Assembly (NCBI GenBank): GCA_030950645.1
Contig: JAUZRF010000087.1
Coordinates: 1-52,582 of the forward strand
Direction of reading: 5' to 3'
DNA: 52,582 nucleotides
From: Mariprofundales bacterium
GTDB lineage: Bacteria; Pseudomonadota; Zetaproteobacteria; Mariprofundales; J009
This document shows positions 1 to 7,750 of the stretch, piece by piece (the stretch's first letter is position 1; each line of letters begins with the position of its first letter). Below the pieces are notes generated by a model, which had not been told where the DNA came from, searched no databases, and saw only the letters and a list, made by a program, of their open reading frames with translations. The translations under genes were made by a program, and so were the position numbers.

Positions 1-36
1 ACTAGCGTTGCCAGCATCATCTTTTTCTAATATCAC

Positions 37-1911
37 TTAATATATTCTTTTTGTTTTCTTTTTTCCTTTTTCGCAAATAGAAAATGTTGCTTCGAGATCA
101 AGTAGTGCTTTATTCTTCCACTGCTCTGAATCCTTCACATACAAATGTATGCCTTGCTTTTCACTCAAAGGCTTTTTTGGGGTGATATATGCTTTCAGGT
201 TTGCGTTCCAACTGCCCAATTCTCCATGATCGTGTTCCTGATCTCTAATAATACTAAGAATATGCTGGGAATAGGAAAAACCCTTTATGTGGTCTAAAAC
301 CAAATCATCCCCTTCTACCGTTAATGAAATATAAGGGTTTTCTACCTTTAGTTGATCTATATACTTATCTGGCAAGTAATTTTTATGGATTGTAAATTTA
401 TTTTTAGTGCCCAAAGGCCTAAAAGAGAGAATTACACAGCCACTCGCGTAAAAATCTATATAGTTGTCTCTAATACAAGCTATCACTTTTCTCTCCTGTA
501 TTAATTGGCTAAGCTCTTTACCTATTATTGATGATAAAAAATCTTTTGTTTTATCCACAGCGACGGAATTAGTGATGCCTCGTTTAAATTTTTTTGATAT
601 TGTTAATTCTCTCAAAGTGAATTCCTCTCCATTTTTTATTCTTACAACATTCTTAAAATGATGCTCAAAATCATCCCCCTGTAAGGTGTGAATGGGGATT
701 AACTTATCAGGCTTTATCGATTGTGTTAGTTGTTTGAGGTCATTCAAATATGCGTGGCCACTGGTATGTACCTGAATCCAATTTTCATTATATTCCTCTG
801 GTATTTGCATCATATCTTTATCTTTTTTAAGATACCCCTTCCACATGGTATAGATAAACTTATGGGAATGATTTTTCCCAATTTTTGCAGCTATTTTTTT
901 AATCATCGATGCAGAGAGACGAAGCACCATTTTATTGGGTTGCGCAATAATATCTCCTGCAAAAATACTTCGTGCTTTGGCTTCAAAAAGAAAACGCTTC
1001 ATTCCAAGTTCTTTTAGCGTATGATGCTGTCCATGAACAAACAAAACGCGCAAATGGTCGCCATGATGGGGTGGTAACCCTTTGCAAAATGCTTTACACT
1101 TTAATAGTAAATAATACTGATATAAATCAATCACCAAAGTTTTTCCAGCCCGCTTACATGCGCGATAGAGCGAAACAGTTCGGTCTACATTGCTTCCTGA
1201 ACCAACAATAAAAGAGCAGCCACACTGGGAAAAGTTTTTAATAAAGCCTTCTTCGACTGCTGCTTCGCTATCGTAGCCGACAAAATGGTTTCCTCCCATC
1301 GTTGTTCCTTCCATGAGCATGCAATCAACATGACCAACTTTTTTAGGAAGGTTCCTAAAAGTATCTCCTTTCCGACCGTGGGCGCGAAGATCTCCAGTAT
1401 AAACAATTTTCATTCCATTAATTTCGATTAAAAATGAACACGCTCCAAATGCAGAGTGGTCAATCAGATAGGGCGTGATACAGAATTTTCCTAGAAAAAA
1501 CGGTTCATTTAGTGAAAATAGTGTACAGCGCTTAATGATTTCGGTCTGTTTCAAGTTTTCTGGATAGAAGATATTGCCCACCTCAATAAGAGCCTTGCTT
1601 TCGCCACTCATGTAAATTGGTACTGATGGGTGAACATAGTTCAACAGTCCATAATGATCAGGATGTGCATGGGAAAGAAGCACGCCAACGATTGGAATAT
1701 CGGATATTCCATCATACAATCCAAGGATATCAATTAAGATTCCATTCGTAATACTAGGATTATTGAGCAACTTAGGATTTATTACGCTTCCGCCGCTATT
1801 CATCAAGGGCATACCTAGATCAAAAAGAACTCTTTCAGAAGGGGTCTTGATCTCAATGCAGCTACCTCCTATTTCATCTGTTCCTCTGTGTACGATAACT
1901 TTTATTTCCAT
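37..1911 (-). CDS. beta-CASP metallo-beta-lactamase-fold nuclease, RNase J-like
   Basis: A 624-residue protein of the metallo-beta-lactamase/beta-CASP group, probably a metal-dependent RNA or DNA nuclease. The metal-binding signature HAHPDH is at residues 81-86, further ligands at His152 (DHSAFGA) and Asp174 (YTGDLR), and beta-CASP motifs at EGTTMGG (201-207), HTSGHA (382-387) and the C-terminal PIHT (His408). The order fits RNase J and its relatives. The last ~190 residues are not recognised and are longer than the short archaeal-type beta-CASP proteins. It lies in an AT-rich island, downstream of three repeat-protein genes on the same strand but 260 bases from the nearest. A housekeeping RNase J is less likely given the context; a role in an accessory or defence-type locus is inference. 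The family call is secure, the substrate unknown. Confidence 0.85.
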   Translation of the reverse strand: MEIKVIVHRGTDEIGGSCIEIKTPSERVLFDLGMPLMNSGGSVINPKLLNNPSITNGILIDILGLYDGISDIPIVGVLLSHAHPDHYGLLNYVHPSVPIYMSGESKALIEVGNIFYPENLKQTEIIKRCTLFSLNEPFFLGKFCITPYLIDHSAFGACSFLIEINGMKIVYTGDLRAHGRKGDTFRNLPKKVGHVDCMLMEGTTMGGNHFVGYDSEAAVEEGFIKNFSQCGCSFIVGSGSNVDRTVSLYRACKRAGKTLVIDLYQYYLLLKCKAFCKGLPPHHGDHLRVLFVHGQHHTLKELGMKRFLFEAKARSIFAGDIIAQPNKMVLRLSASMIKKIAAKIGKNHSHKFIYTMWKGYLKKDKDMMQIPEEYNENWIQVHTSGHAYLNDLKQLTQSIKPDKLIPIHTLQGDDFEHHFKNVVRIKNGEEFTLRELTISKKFKRGITNSVAVDKTKDFLSSIIGKELSQLIQERKVIACIRDNYIDFYASGCVILSFRPLGTKNKFTIHKNYLPDKYIDQLKVENPYISLTVEGDDLVLDHIKGFSYSQHILSIIRDQEHDHGELGSWNANLKAYITPKKPLSEKQGIHLYVKDSEQWKNKALLDLEATFSICEKGKKKTKRIY

Positions 1912-2171
1912 TGTTCTGATTTTTTTATAATATTCAAAAAACTCCTTATTTAATCACTGTGTTAAAAGACAACTCAAAAATAGCAATTCCCTGGCATAAA
2001 GTCAATGTTCACCTTTCATTATCCACGAAAAAATCCTTTAAAATTATGGACAAAGACAATCAGATCCAATGATAGCTAAGGGCTGCTTGACCCCCTCTAA
2101 AAATTAACATTTCAACCTATTGCTAGGGTATCCACAATGATAAATAATCCATTTTTTAGGGTGCTGGGTGG
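1912..2171. other. AT-rich intergenic stretch between nuclease and repeat-protein genes
   Basis: No gene was found in these 260 bases. Near the right edge (2149-2175) the sequence resembles the right end of the 152-bp repeat family in minus orientation, with AGGGTGCTGGGTGGTTAG in place of AGGGTGCTGAGTAGTTAC. That makes it a probable decayed end, and the stop codon of the neighbouring gene lies in it. Confidence 0.35.
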
Positions 2172-2726
2172 TTAGATATTACTTTTTTTGAGACTGCTTA
2201 GAGCACGAAAACGAACATCTGAATCAGTATCTTGAGCTAATATTTTAAAAATCCAGTCAGGAAGAGCCCTATTGTCAGCTAAAGCATATCTTATTTCTGG
2301 ATCTGGATGATGAATGAGTTTGTGAATTTTATTGCGATCCTCGCTATTGCCCTTTCGTACTATTACCCGATTTGCAAAGAGTTTCAAAACCGACATGTTC
2401 TTAGAGGATAACAGGGAATCATAAAGATCATCTTTCATGTAACATGTTTCATCACTATAATACATAAGGTCATCTATAATGCACGGGTCCATCTGAGAAA
2501 ATAGGGCCTCAATTGTTTTTTTGCTGAGACTTCCATTTCTTATAAGAAGCCCTCTAACATTTGCTGATGGGTGCAAAGCTAATTTGTTAATTGTTTGGGT
2601 ATAATCTGCTGATTCTTGCTCGGATGAATCTAGCACTGCTGAATCTAGCAATTCCCTTACGATGCAAGTGAGGGTACGAGAACCAATAGGAAAATTTTCT
2701 CCATCAATATTTAAATATGTTTTCAT
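2172..2726 (-). CDS. LRV/HEAT-like repeat protein, paralogue 1 of 3
   Basis: 184 residues, no signal peptide or membrane segment, so probably cytoplasmic. The N-terminus carries the family motif LNIDGENFPIG (about residues 5-15). Helical repeats follow: LALHPSANVR near 48 and, at the C-terminus, HHPDPEIRYALADNRALP plus DTDSDVRFRAL. Such HPDPxVRxALA repeats are typical of leucine-rich-repeat-variant and HEAT-like proteins that act as binding scaffolds. The ATG has AGGAG six bases upstream. It lies 22 bases after paralogue 2, so the two are probably cotranscribed. Function is unknown; an interaction or immunity-type role is possible but unproven. The gene is AT-rich compared with the core genes to the right. 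Confidence 0.8.
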   Translation of the reverse strand: MKTYLNIDGENFPIGSRTLTCIVRELLDSAVLDSSEQESADYTQTINKLALHPSANVRGLLIRNGSLSKKTIEALFSQMDPCIIDDLMYYSDETCYMKDDLYDSLLSSKNMSVLKLFANRVIVRKGNSEDRNKIHKLIHHPDPEIRYALADNRALPDWIFKILAQDTDSDVRFRALSSLKKSNI

Positions 2727-2748
2727 GTTAAACTCCTAATCGCTAATA

Positions 2749-3285
2749 TCACCAATCTTGATCCCATGTTTTTTGATGAAGATCCATTGATGCAATCGAA
2801 CGAACATCTGGGTCATCATCTTCGGCTAATAGATTTAAGATCCATGGCGGACTTGATCTATTTTCGGCTAAAGAACCTCGAATGTCTGGATCTGAATGGT
2901 TTACCAGTTTTTTAAGATTATCTTTATTAACAGCATCAAAATCATCTTCTGTTAATTGATTTGCAAGCTTTTTTAAAATTAAGTTGTCGTCAGAAGATAA
3001 AAGTATATTGTAATAATGGCTCTTTATGGATTGGCTTATATTTCTATTAGCTATAAGGGATTCTATAATATATTCGTCGCCGGATGCAAAAAAAGATTCA
3101 ACTATTTTTTCGCTAATATTCTCGTTTTTCGCAACCTCTATTCTAACCTTTCTTGATGGGTGCGAAGCGAGCAAATCAAATGCTTGCATGTTATCTGAGG
3201 TATCTGCCATTGCAGATATGACTTCCGCTAAATCATGACAACCAAGGGGAAAATTTCCCCCGTCAATATTAAGGCTTACTTGCAT
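2749..3285 (-). CDS. LRV/HEAT-like repeat protein, paralogue 2 of 3
   Basis: 178 residues beginning MQVSLNIDGGNFPLGCH, aligned end to end with its two neighbours. Repeats are visible at LASHPSRKVRIEVAKNENIS (about 40-60), HSDPDIRGSLAENRSSPP and DDDPDVRSIA near the C-terminus. A TTG four codons upstream could start a longer form, but that TTG overlaps the GGAG Shine-Dalgarno that sits six bases before this ATG, and both other paralogues start at the equivalent Met. The C-terminus (about DLHQKTWDQDW) differs from the others, which suggests divergence after duplication. Cytoplasmic scaffold by family resemblance; no enzymatic motif. Function unknown. Confidence 0.8.
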   Translation of the reverse strand: MQVSLNIDGGNFPLGCHDLAEVISAMADTSDNMQAFDLLASHPSRKVRIEVAKNENISEKIVESFFASGDEYIIESLIANRNISQSIKSHYYNILLSSDDNLILKKLANQLTEDDFDAVNKDNLKKLVNHSDPDIRGSLAENRSSPPWILNLLAEDDDPDVRSIASMDLHQKTWDQDW

Positions 3286-3536
3286 GTTAATCTCCAAAAA
3301 TTTGATATTAGGTATCCTGAATTCAAGTGATACTTGTAATTGTCAGGTTAAGTTACTTTTGAGCGCTTCATCACACCTTAAATGATTACTCAGATCATGC
3401 CTGCTATTTTAGTCGCTGCGTGGAAAGTCCGTACATGAATCTGGTTAAACCCTATGCTTTTTTAGAAGTTAAAATAATTAAAACCATCTGGCAATAATAA
3501 GTTTTAAGCGGTGTGCTGTCGCTATATGTTTATATA
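3286..3536. other. intergenic, AT-rich, no gene seen
   Basis: These 251 bases separate paralogues 2 and 3. I saw no open frame, hairpin terminator or element copy. The distance suggests that paralogue 3 may be transcribed separately from the 2-1 pair, or that a promoter for that pair lies here. Confidence 0.5.
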
Positions 3537-4076
3537 TTATTCTAATGCATATAACGCACGAAAACGGACATCTGGATCAGGATCTTGAGTCAATAGCTTT
3601 AAGAGCTTTGGCGGGCATGCATAGTTGTCAGCCAAAGCATATCTAACATCTGGATTTGGATGATCGATTAATTTTCTGATGTCGGCATATAATTTACTAT
3701 TAAACCAATATTCTGTCATCATATTGGAAATCGTTGATAAAATAAAGCTGTCTTTAGAGGAGCATAGGCGCTGATAGTGTTGCATTGTTATATGTGTAAT
3801 CTCATGCTCCCCCCTTAAATTACAACAACCTATATGGTTGCCTATAAGGCAACTTATAATATGTGACTCACCAGATGAAAAAAGAGTTTCAAATGTTTGT
3901 TTGTCAATATTCTTCTTACTTGCGATCCCGATTCGAACATTTAATGATGGATGTAATGCTAGTCGATTGAATAGTTTGCCATTTCCTGGTGCATCAAGCA
4001 TAGAATTTATAACATAATCCAGTGTGTGACAACCAAGAGGGATCTTTTCCCCATCAATATTTAGGCATACTTTCAT
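3537..4076 (-). CDS. LRV/HEAT-like repeat protein, paralogue 3 of 3
   Basis: 179 residues from the ATG at 4076, starting MKVCLNIDGEKIPLGCH. GGAG lies six bases upstream; a TTG start four codons earlier would overlap that ribosome binding site and is rejected. Repeats: LALHPSLNVRIGIASKKNI near 43, then DHPNPDVRYALADNYACPP and DPDPDVRFRALYALE at the end. A central segment with two adjacent cysteines (HIGCCNLRGEHEITH) has no counterpart in the other two. This is the promoter-proximal member of the tandem set. Same inferred class as its neighbours: cytoplasmic alpha-solenoid scaffold of unknown partner. Confidence 0.8.
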   Translation of the reverse strand: MKVCLNIDGEKIPLGCHTLDYVINSMLDAPGNGKLFNRLALHPSLNVRIGIASKKNIDKQTFETLFSSGESHIISCLIGNHIGCCNLRGEHEITHITMQHYQRLCSSKDSFILSTISNMMTEYWFNSKLYADIRKLIDHPNPDVRYALADNYACPPKLLKLLTQDPDPDVRFRALYALE

Positions 4077-4170
4077 GCTTATCTCCAAAATCTAATTTTG
4101 GGAGCATAAATTTATCCCCCCTATATATATACGATTGAGCATCTTTTGAGTTAAGTGTTATTATAAATAA

Positions 4171-4344
4171 GTGTGTTTGTTTGACACACCTAAACACATT
4201 GCATCCAATGAAAACATTGCGTGGATAAAAGAACATGGCTGCCGTTATTTGGTAGTCAGCCGTAAGCGCCACAAAGAGTGGGATGACTCCCCTCAAATAA
4301 AGGTAAACATAACAATGACGGAGGAAACCTTGCGAGGAAGATGA
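4171..4344 (+). pseudogene. IS1634-type transposase fragment
   Basis: An open stretch of 57 codons, without its own start, reads ...KHIASNENIAWIKEHG... followed by CRYLVVSRKRHKEWDDSPQI and ends at TGA 4342. IS1634/IS4-group transposases have a closely similar segment (ATE-N-IAWL-E-GY-YLVVSRKR). Both the N-terminal part with the first catalytic Asp and the C-terminal part are missing, so this is a relic. A 34-base piece of the same sequence (4280-4313) recurs inverted at 14206-14239 with two mismatches. Confidence 0.6.
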
Positions 4345-4396
4345 TGCATCAGGAATTGATAGTTAATCTGTTCTGATTTGCGAACGCGCTATTGAG

Positions 4397-4429
4397 GAGC
4401 CGTGTGCGTAAATAGCGCAAGCACAGTTC
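4397..4429 (+). ncRNA. group II intron domain V remnant
   Basis: The 33 bases form the expected domain V hairpin: GAGCCGTG pairs with CACAGTTC (one C.A mismatch), an AG bulge follows the upper TGCG/CGCA helix, and the catalytic AGC triad is present. GTGAGGGGATTGGGGAC follows, as in the start of domain VI, but the usual domain VI branch helix and 3' splice end are not intact. No reverse transcriptase gene is nearby. Interpreted as the decayed 3' end of a bacterial group II intron. Confidence 0.5.
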
Positions 4430-4487
4430 TGTGAGGGGATTGGGGACAAACACGAGCCAATCAATTAGAGTCCCCAGGGTAGTGCAC

Positions 4488-4577
4488 TCTGGGTCAGTTC
4501 TTTGAGCAGTACTAAATATTAAAGGAGGGGGTGGATCAGTTTTTTGAGCAAAGTCGGGTCAATTTTGGTGAGCGCCC
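4488..4577. mobile_element. possible IS21-family end with repeated transposase-binding motifs
   Basis: Three related motifs occur in a row: GGGTCAGTTCTTTGAGCAG, GGATCAGTTTTTTGAGCA and GGGTCAATTTTGGTGAGCGCC. Multiple GGTCAATTTT-GAGCG repeats at an end are typical of IS21-family elements. No istA or istB sequence remains, so the call rests on this short pattern only. Confidence 0.4.
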
Positions 4578-4580
4578 AAG

Positions 4581-4670
4581 TAGCGGCGTTGAAAAATGCT
4601 CATTGACAGTAGTAAACTTAAGCTTTTTCTCTTTGCTATCAGAAAAATCAGAAGCAATCTGAGCAGCTAC
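4581..4670 (-). mobile_element. 152-bp repeat family, truncated copy
   Basis: Matches the central and one terminal part of the family consensus in minus orientation (TAGCGGCGTTGAAAAATG ... GCAATCTGAGCAGCTAC). It stops exactly at the internal end-like motif (GTAACTGCTCAG in plus sense) and lacks the outer ~31 bases, hinting that the inner motif can also act as an end. Confidence 0.7.
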
Positions 4671-4713
4671 CCTATTTGACTCATTCTATCCCAGTGCCAT
4701 CGTTGCCGATATG

Positions 4714-4866
4714 GTAACTACTCAGATCACTCTCGGTTTTCCTGATAGCGGCGTTGAAAAATGCGCATTTACAGTAGTAAATTCCGCTTTTTCGCCTTGC
4801 TGTCAGGAAAACCATAAGCAATCTGAGCAGTTACAGCCATTTTTTGGTAGGGTGCTGAGTAGTTAC
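4714..4866 (-). mobile_element. 152-bp repeat family, full copy before recJ
   Basis: Bounded by GTAACTACTCAG at 4714 and CTGAGTAGTTAC ending at 4866. It contains the inverted arms CGGTTTTCCTGATAGC and GTCAGGAAAACC and the internal end-like motif. The right end is seven bases before the recJ start codon, leaving no room for a usual leader. No 8-bp duplication flanks this copy. Confidence 0.85.
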
Positions 4867-4873
4867 TACTTTT

Positions 4874-6595
4874 ATGGATAAATCCTCTGTGATATCCGTA
4901 CGGGAAAATCGGTTGGCGTGGCGTGGTGATCGCCCATTAATAGCCTCATTGGCTGCGGAGACCTATTGCGATCCCAGTCAGGTTTGGCAGCAGATTGTGC
5001 GCAACCGTGGCCTGGAAGATAGGCCGGAGTGGTTCACACCCCAGCTCGCGCATTTGCCGGATCCATCGGGTATGCGGGATGCAGATAGGGCTGCCGAGCG
5101 TCTTAGCGTGGCGATTCGAGAGCAGGAGATGGTGCATATATTCGGGGATTTTGATGCGGATGGGGTCAATGCCACCGCGATCCTGATTGAGGGGTTAGAG
5201 GCAGCGGGATTAACGGTGAGTTGGAATGTTCCCCATCGTTCTGAGCAGGGGCATGGTATCGACTTACAACAGGTGGCAATACAGGCGGCAGCGGGTTGCA
5301 AGCTTGGTATTAGCTGCGATACTGGGATTAGCTGTGTTGAGGCGGCGGCCAGTGCCAAAGCGTTAGGGATGGATTTAATCATCACCGATCATCATCTCCC
5401 TCCGGCACAGTTGCCCGATGCGTTTGCGATACTCAATCCTGCACGAGAAGATTGTGGCTTTGCTGGCCGCAAGCTGTGTGGTTGCGGGGTCGCTTTTTAT
5501 CTTCTGCTCGCATTGTGGAAGCGGTTGCGGGCGGATGGTTGTGTGCCGAATTATGATCTCAAGCAACTTCTTGACCGGGTCGCGGTTGCCACCATCGCCG
5601 ACATGATGGAGTTGACCGGTATCAATCGCATTTTGGTGTACCATGGCTTGAAGCGGTTGGGTCAAGTACCTTCGGTGGGCATGGCCGCATTGCTGCAATT
5701 GGCGGGTGTGGCGGATCATGAGCAACCGATGGTGGTGAAAACCGTCTCTTTTCAGATTGCACCGCGCATCAATGCCGCCAGTCGGATGGGGCACGGAGAG
5801 GTGGCGGTGCGCTTGCTTATCAACCGATCGACTGAAGAGGCAATGGCGATGGCCAAGACCCTTGATGGACTAAATAAAGAGCGTCGGGTAGTGGAGGCGG
5901 CCACCACAAAACAGGCCGCTTCTCGCATGCAGAGCGGCGCGGTGTTGGCGGCCTTTGATCCAGATTGGCATCCGGGAGTAGTTGGGTTGGCTGCGGGTAA
6001 ACTGGCACGCCGATTTCATCAGCCTGCTGCAATCGGTTATCTCGGTGAGGATGGCAATATTCACCTCTCTTTACGCGGAGTAACTGGGTTTCATATCGCG
6101 AGATTGCTCGATACCTGTTCCCCTCTACTTTTGCGGCACGGAGGTCATGCTGGGGCGGGTGGCTGTGCCTTACCACAGAAGAATTGGGGGAAGTTTCTCA
6201 GTGCCTTTGCCAATGCGATTAGCGCACAACTGGCTACCGGTGCGATTCAGTCACCAGCGATGGAGATTGACGCCGCCCTGACCATGGCTGCAACCCACGC
6301 CGGACTGGCAGATCGTATTGCACGATTTGCTCCGAATGGGAAAGGCAATCCCCCTTGTCGCTTGCTGCTGATGGAGAGCGAAATCGTGTCGGTCAAGGTG
6401 GTGCGTGGTGGGGCGTTATCGATCAAACTGCGTGATCACACTGCGTTCATCTCTGCCATCGCCTTTCATCCTGGACCGTTGGTCGAGTTGTTGGTGGTGG
6501 GGGCGAAGCTGGCACTGATTGGAGAGCTGCAACGGGATCAGTGGCGTGGAGGAGATGCGGTGCAGTTGGTGATTGAGGATGCTTGGATTGGTTGA
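4874..6595 (+). CDS. recJ: single-stranded-DNA 5'-3' exonuclease RecJ
   Basis: 573 residues with RecJ family architecture. The DHH domain has DFDADG at residues 92-97, CDTGIS near 148 and the DHH triad at 172-174. The DHHA1 domain carries GGHAGAGG, and a C-terminal OB-fold region ends the protein. RecJ degrades ssDNA during recombination and mismatch or base-excision repair, using Mn or Mg ions. The ATG at 4874 follows a repeat element by seven bases and has no recognisable Shine-Dalgarno, so transcription and translation signals must lie in the element or the start may be further in. The end overlaps dprA by 17 bases. Confidence 0.95.
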   Translation: MDKSSVISVRENRLAWRGDRPLIASLAAETYCDPSQVWQQIVRNRGLEDRPEWFTPQLAHLPDPSGMRDADRAAERLSVAIREQEMVHIFGDFDADGVNATAILIEGLEAAGLTVSWNVPHRSEQGHGIDLQQVAIQAAAGCKLGISCDTGISCVEAAASAKALGMDLIITDHHLPPAQLPDAFAILNPAREDCGFAGRKLCGCGVAFYLLLALWKRLRADGCVPNYDLKQLLDRVAVATIADMMELTGINRILVYHGLKRLGQVPSVGMAALLQLAGVADHEQPMVVKTVSFQIAPRINAASRMGHGEVAVRLLINRSTEEAMAMAKTLDGLNKERRVVEAATTKQAASRMQSGAVLAAFDPDWHPGVVGLAAGKLARRFHQPAAIGYLGEDGNIHLSLRGVTGFHIARLLDTCSPLLLRHGGHAGAGGCALPQKNWGKFLSAFANAISAQLATGAIQSPAMEIDAALTMAATHAGLADRIARFAPNGKGNPPCRLLLMESEIVSVKVVRGGALSIKLRDHTAFISAIAFHPGPLVELLVVGAKLALIGELQRDQWRGGDAVQLVIEDAWIG

Positions 6596-7715
6596 TCCCT
6601 CTGCGGCGACACTCGCTTGTCTGCGGCTGACGCTAACGCCACAGATTGGTGCCATGATTGGTCATCGTTTGATCGATGCGGCGGGGAGTGCGCTGGAGTT
6701 ATGGCAGATGGATGCTACCGCGTGGCGGGCGATTGAGGGGGTAGGGCCAAAGTTGGCGCGCGCCCTATGCGAGGCTGCGGCGCAAGATGTAACACCAATA
6801 CTTGAGGAGTGTCATCGCCACAACATTACAATAGTGGGTTTGGAGGATGTGGGGTATCCCGCTGCATTGGCAGCATGTGAGGATGCGCCATTGGTGTTAT
6901 TTATGCGTGGCGATCCGGCCGCGCTTACCCACTCGCGCCTATTGGCGGTAGTAGGTGCGCGTCGCGCCAGTCGCGAAGGGATGGCGATTGCCCGGCGCTG
7001 GAGTGAAGCGTGGTCGCAGCAGCAGGTGGCGATTGTCAGTGGCATGGCTCAGGGGATTGATAGCGCGGCGCATGGTGGATCTCTCAAAGGGTCGGCACCG
7101 GGCATCGCGGTGCTGGGTTGTGGTCTATTGCAAGCCAACAGTGTCACCCAGCAGCGCCAAATTGCGGCCTTGTGTGATCAGAACGGTGAACAAGGTGGTG
7201 GCTGTGTGATCAGTGAATTTTCTCCGCAAATATCTGCCCGTGCGGAATATTTCCCTCGTCGCAACCGTATCATTGCCGGTCTGGCGCTAGCTACGGTCGT
7301 GATTGAAGCGGATCTGCGCTCGGGCTCGCTCATCACTGCCCGTCGTGCGTTGGGGTATGGCCGTGGGCTGTTCGCTGTGCCGGGTAGTGTGCTGCACGAT
7401 GGCCATCGTGGTTGCCACCATCTGATTCGCCAAGGGGAGGCGGAGCTGGCCGAGTCACCCCAACAGGTGATGGATGCGTTGGGCTGGCAGCGTAGTGTGG
7501 TGCCGTCTGGGTCTGAGCATCAAGCGGCCACCACCAACCCGGTTGAAATCGCGATTTGCCAAGCTTTGCGCCGTGAAATTCTTCATATTGATGCCTTGAG
7601 TGAGGTTTGTGGCTTGACCGTGCCCAAGCTTTCCCCAGCCTTGCTCGCCCTTGAGCTACAGGGGGTCATCGAACGACTACCCGGTAGCCGCTACACTTTA
7701 AGCCATCCCTCATAG
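6579..7715 (+). CDS. dprA: DNA-processing protein DprA (Smf)
   Basis: 378 residues. An N-terminal helix-hairpin-helix/SAM-like part (AIEGVGPKLARALCEA) is followed by the Rossmann-fold DprA core: VVGARRASREG, SGMAQGIDSAAHGGSL, FPRRNRIIAGL and EADLRSGSLITARRAL. A C-terminal winged-helix domain (about the last 65 residues) follows. DprA loads RecA on incoming ssDNA during transformation. I used the ATG at 6579; a TTG two codons earlier is possible. It overlaps recJ, and topA follows after 35 bases, suggesting one transcription unit for DNA maintenance. Confidence 0.93.
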   Translation: MLGLVDPSAATLACLRLTLTPQIGAMIGHRLIDAAGSALELWQMDATAWRAIEGVGPKLARALCEAAAQDVTPILEECHRHNITIVGLEDVGYPAALAACEDAPLVLFMRGDPAALTHSRLLAVVGARRASREGMAIARRWSEAWSQQQVAIVSGMAQGIDSAAHGGSLKGSAPGIAVLGCGLLQANSVTQQRQIAALCDQNGEQGGGCVISEFSPQISARAEYFPRRNRIIAGLALATVVIEADLRSGSLITARRALGYGRGLFAVPGSVLHDGHRGCHHLIRQGEAELAESPQQVMDALGWQRSVVPSGSEHQAATTNPVEIAICQALRREILHIDALSEVCGLTVPKLSPALLALELQGVIERLPGSRYTLSHPS

Positions 7716-7750
7716 AGGGCGCTTGGCTTCCATCTGGAGAGTTCTCCCCT

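Larger units (their letters stand above)
4077..4873. other. gene-poor region packed with mobile-element debris
   Basis: About 800 bases without an intact gene lie between the AT-rich island and recJ. From left to right it holds a transposase fragment (4171-4344), a group II intron domain V (4397-4429), repeats resembling an IS21-family end (about 4488-4577), a truncated 152-bp-family element (4581-4670) and a complete one (4714-4866). This marks the right border of the accessory island. Confidence 0.75.

Noticed and set aside
4054-4296. 80-codon minus-strand frame over the start of repeat-protein paralogue 3
   Set aside because: The other strand of the same bases encodes a recognisable transposase fragment, so the minus frame is a shadow.
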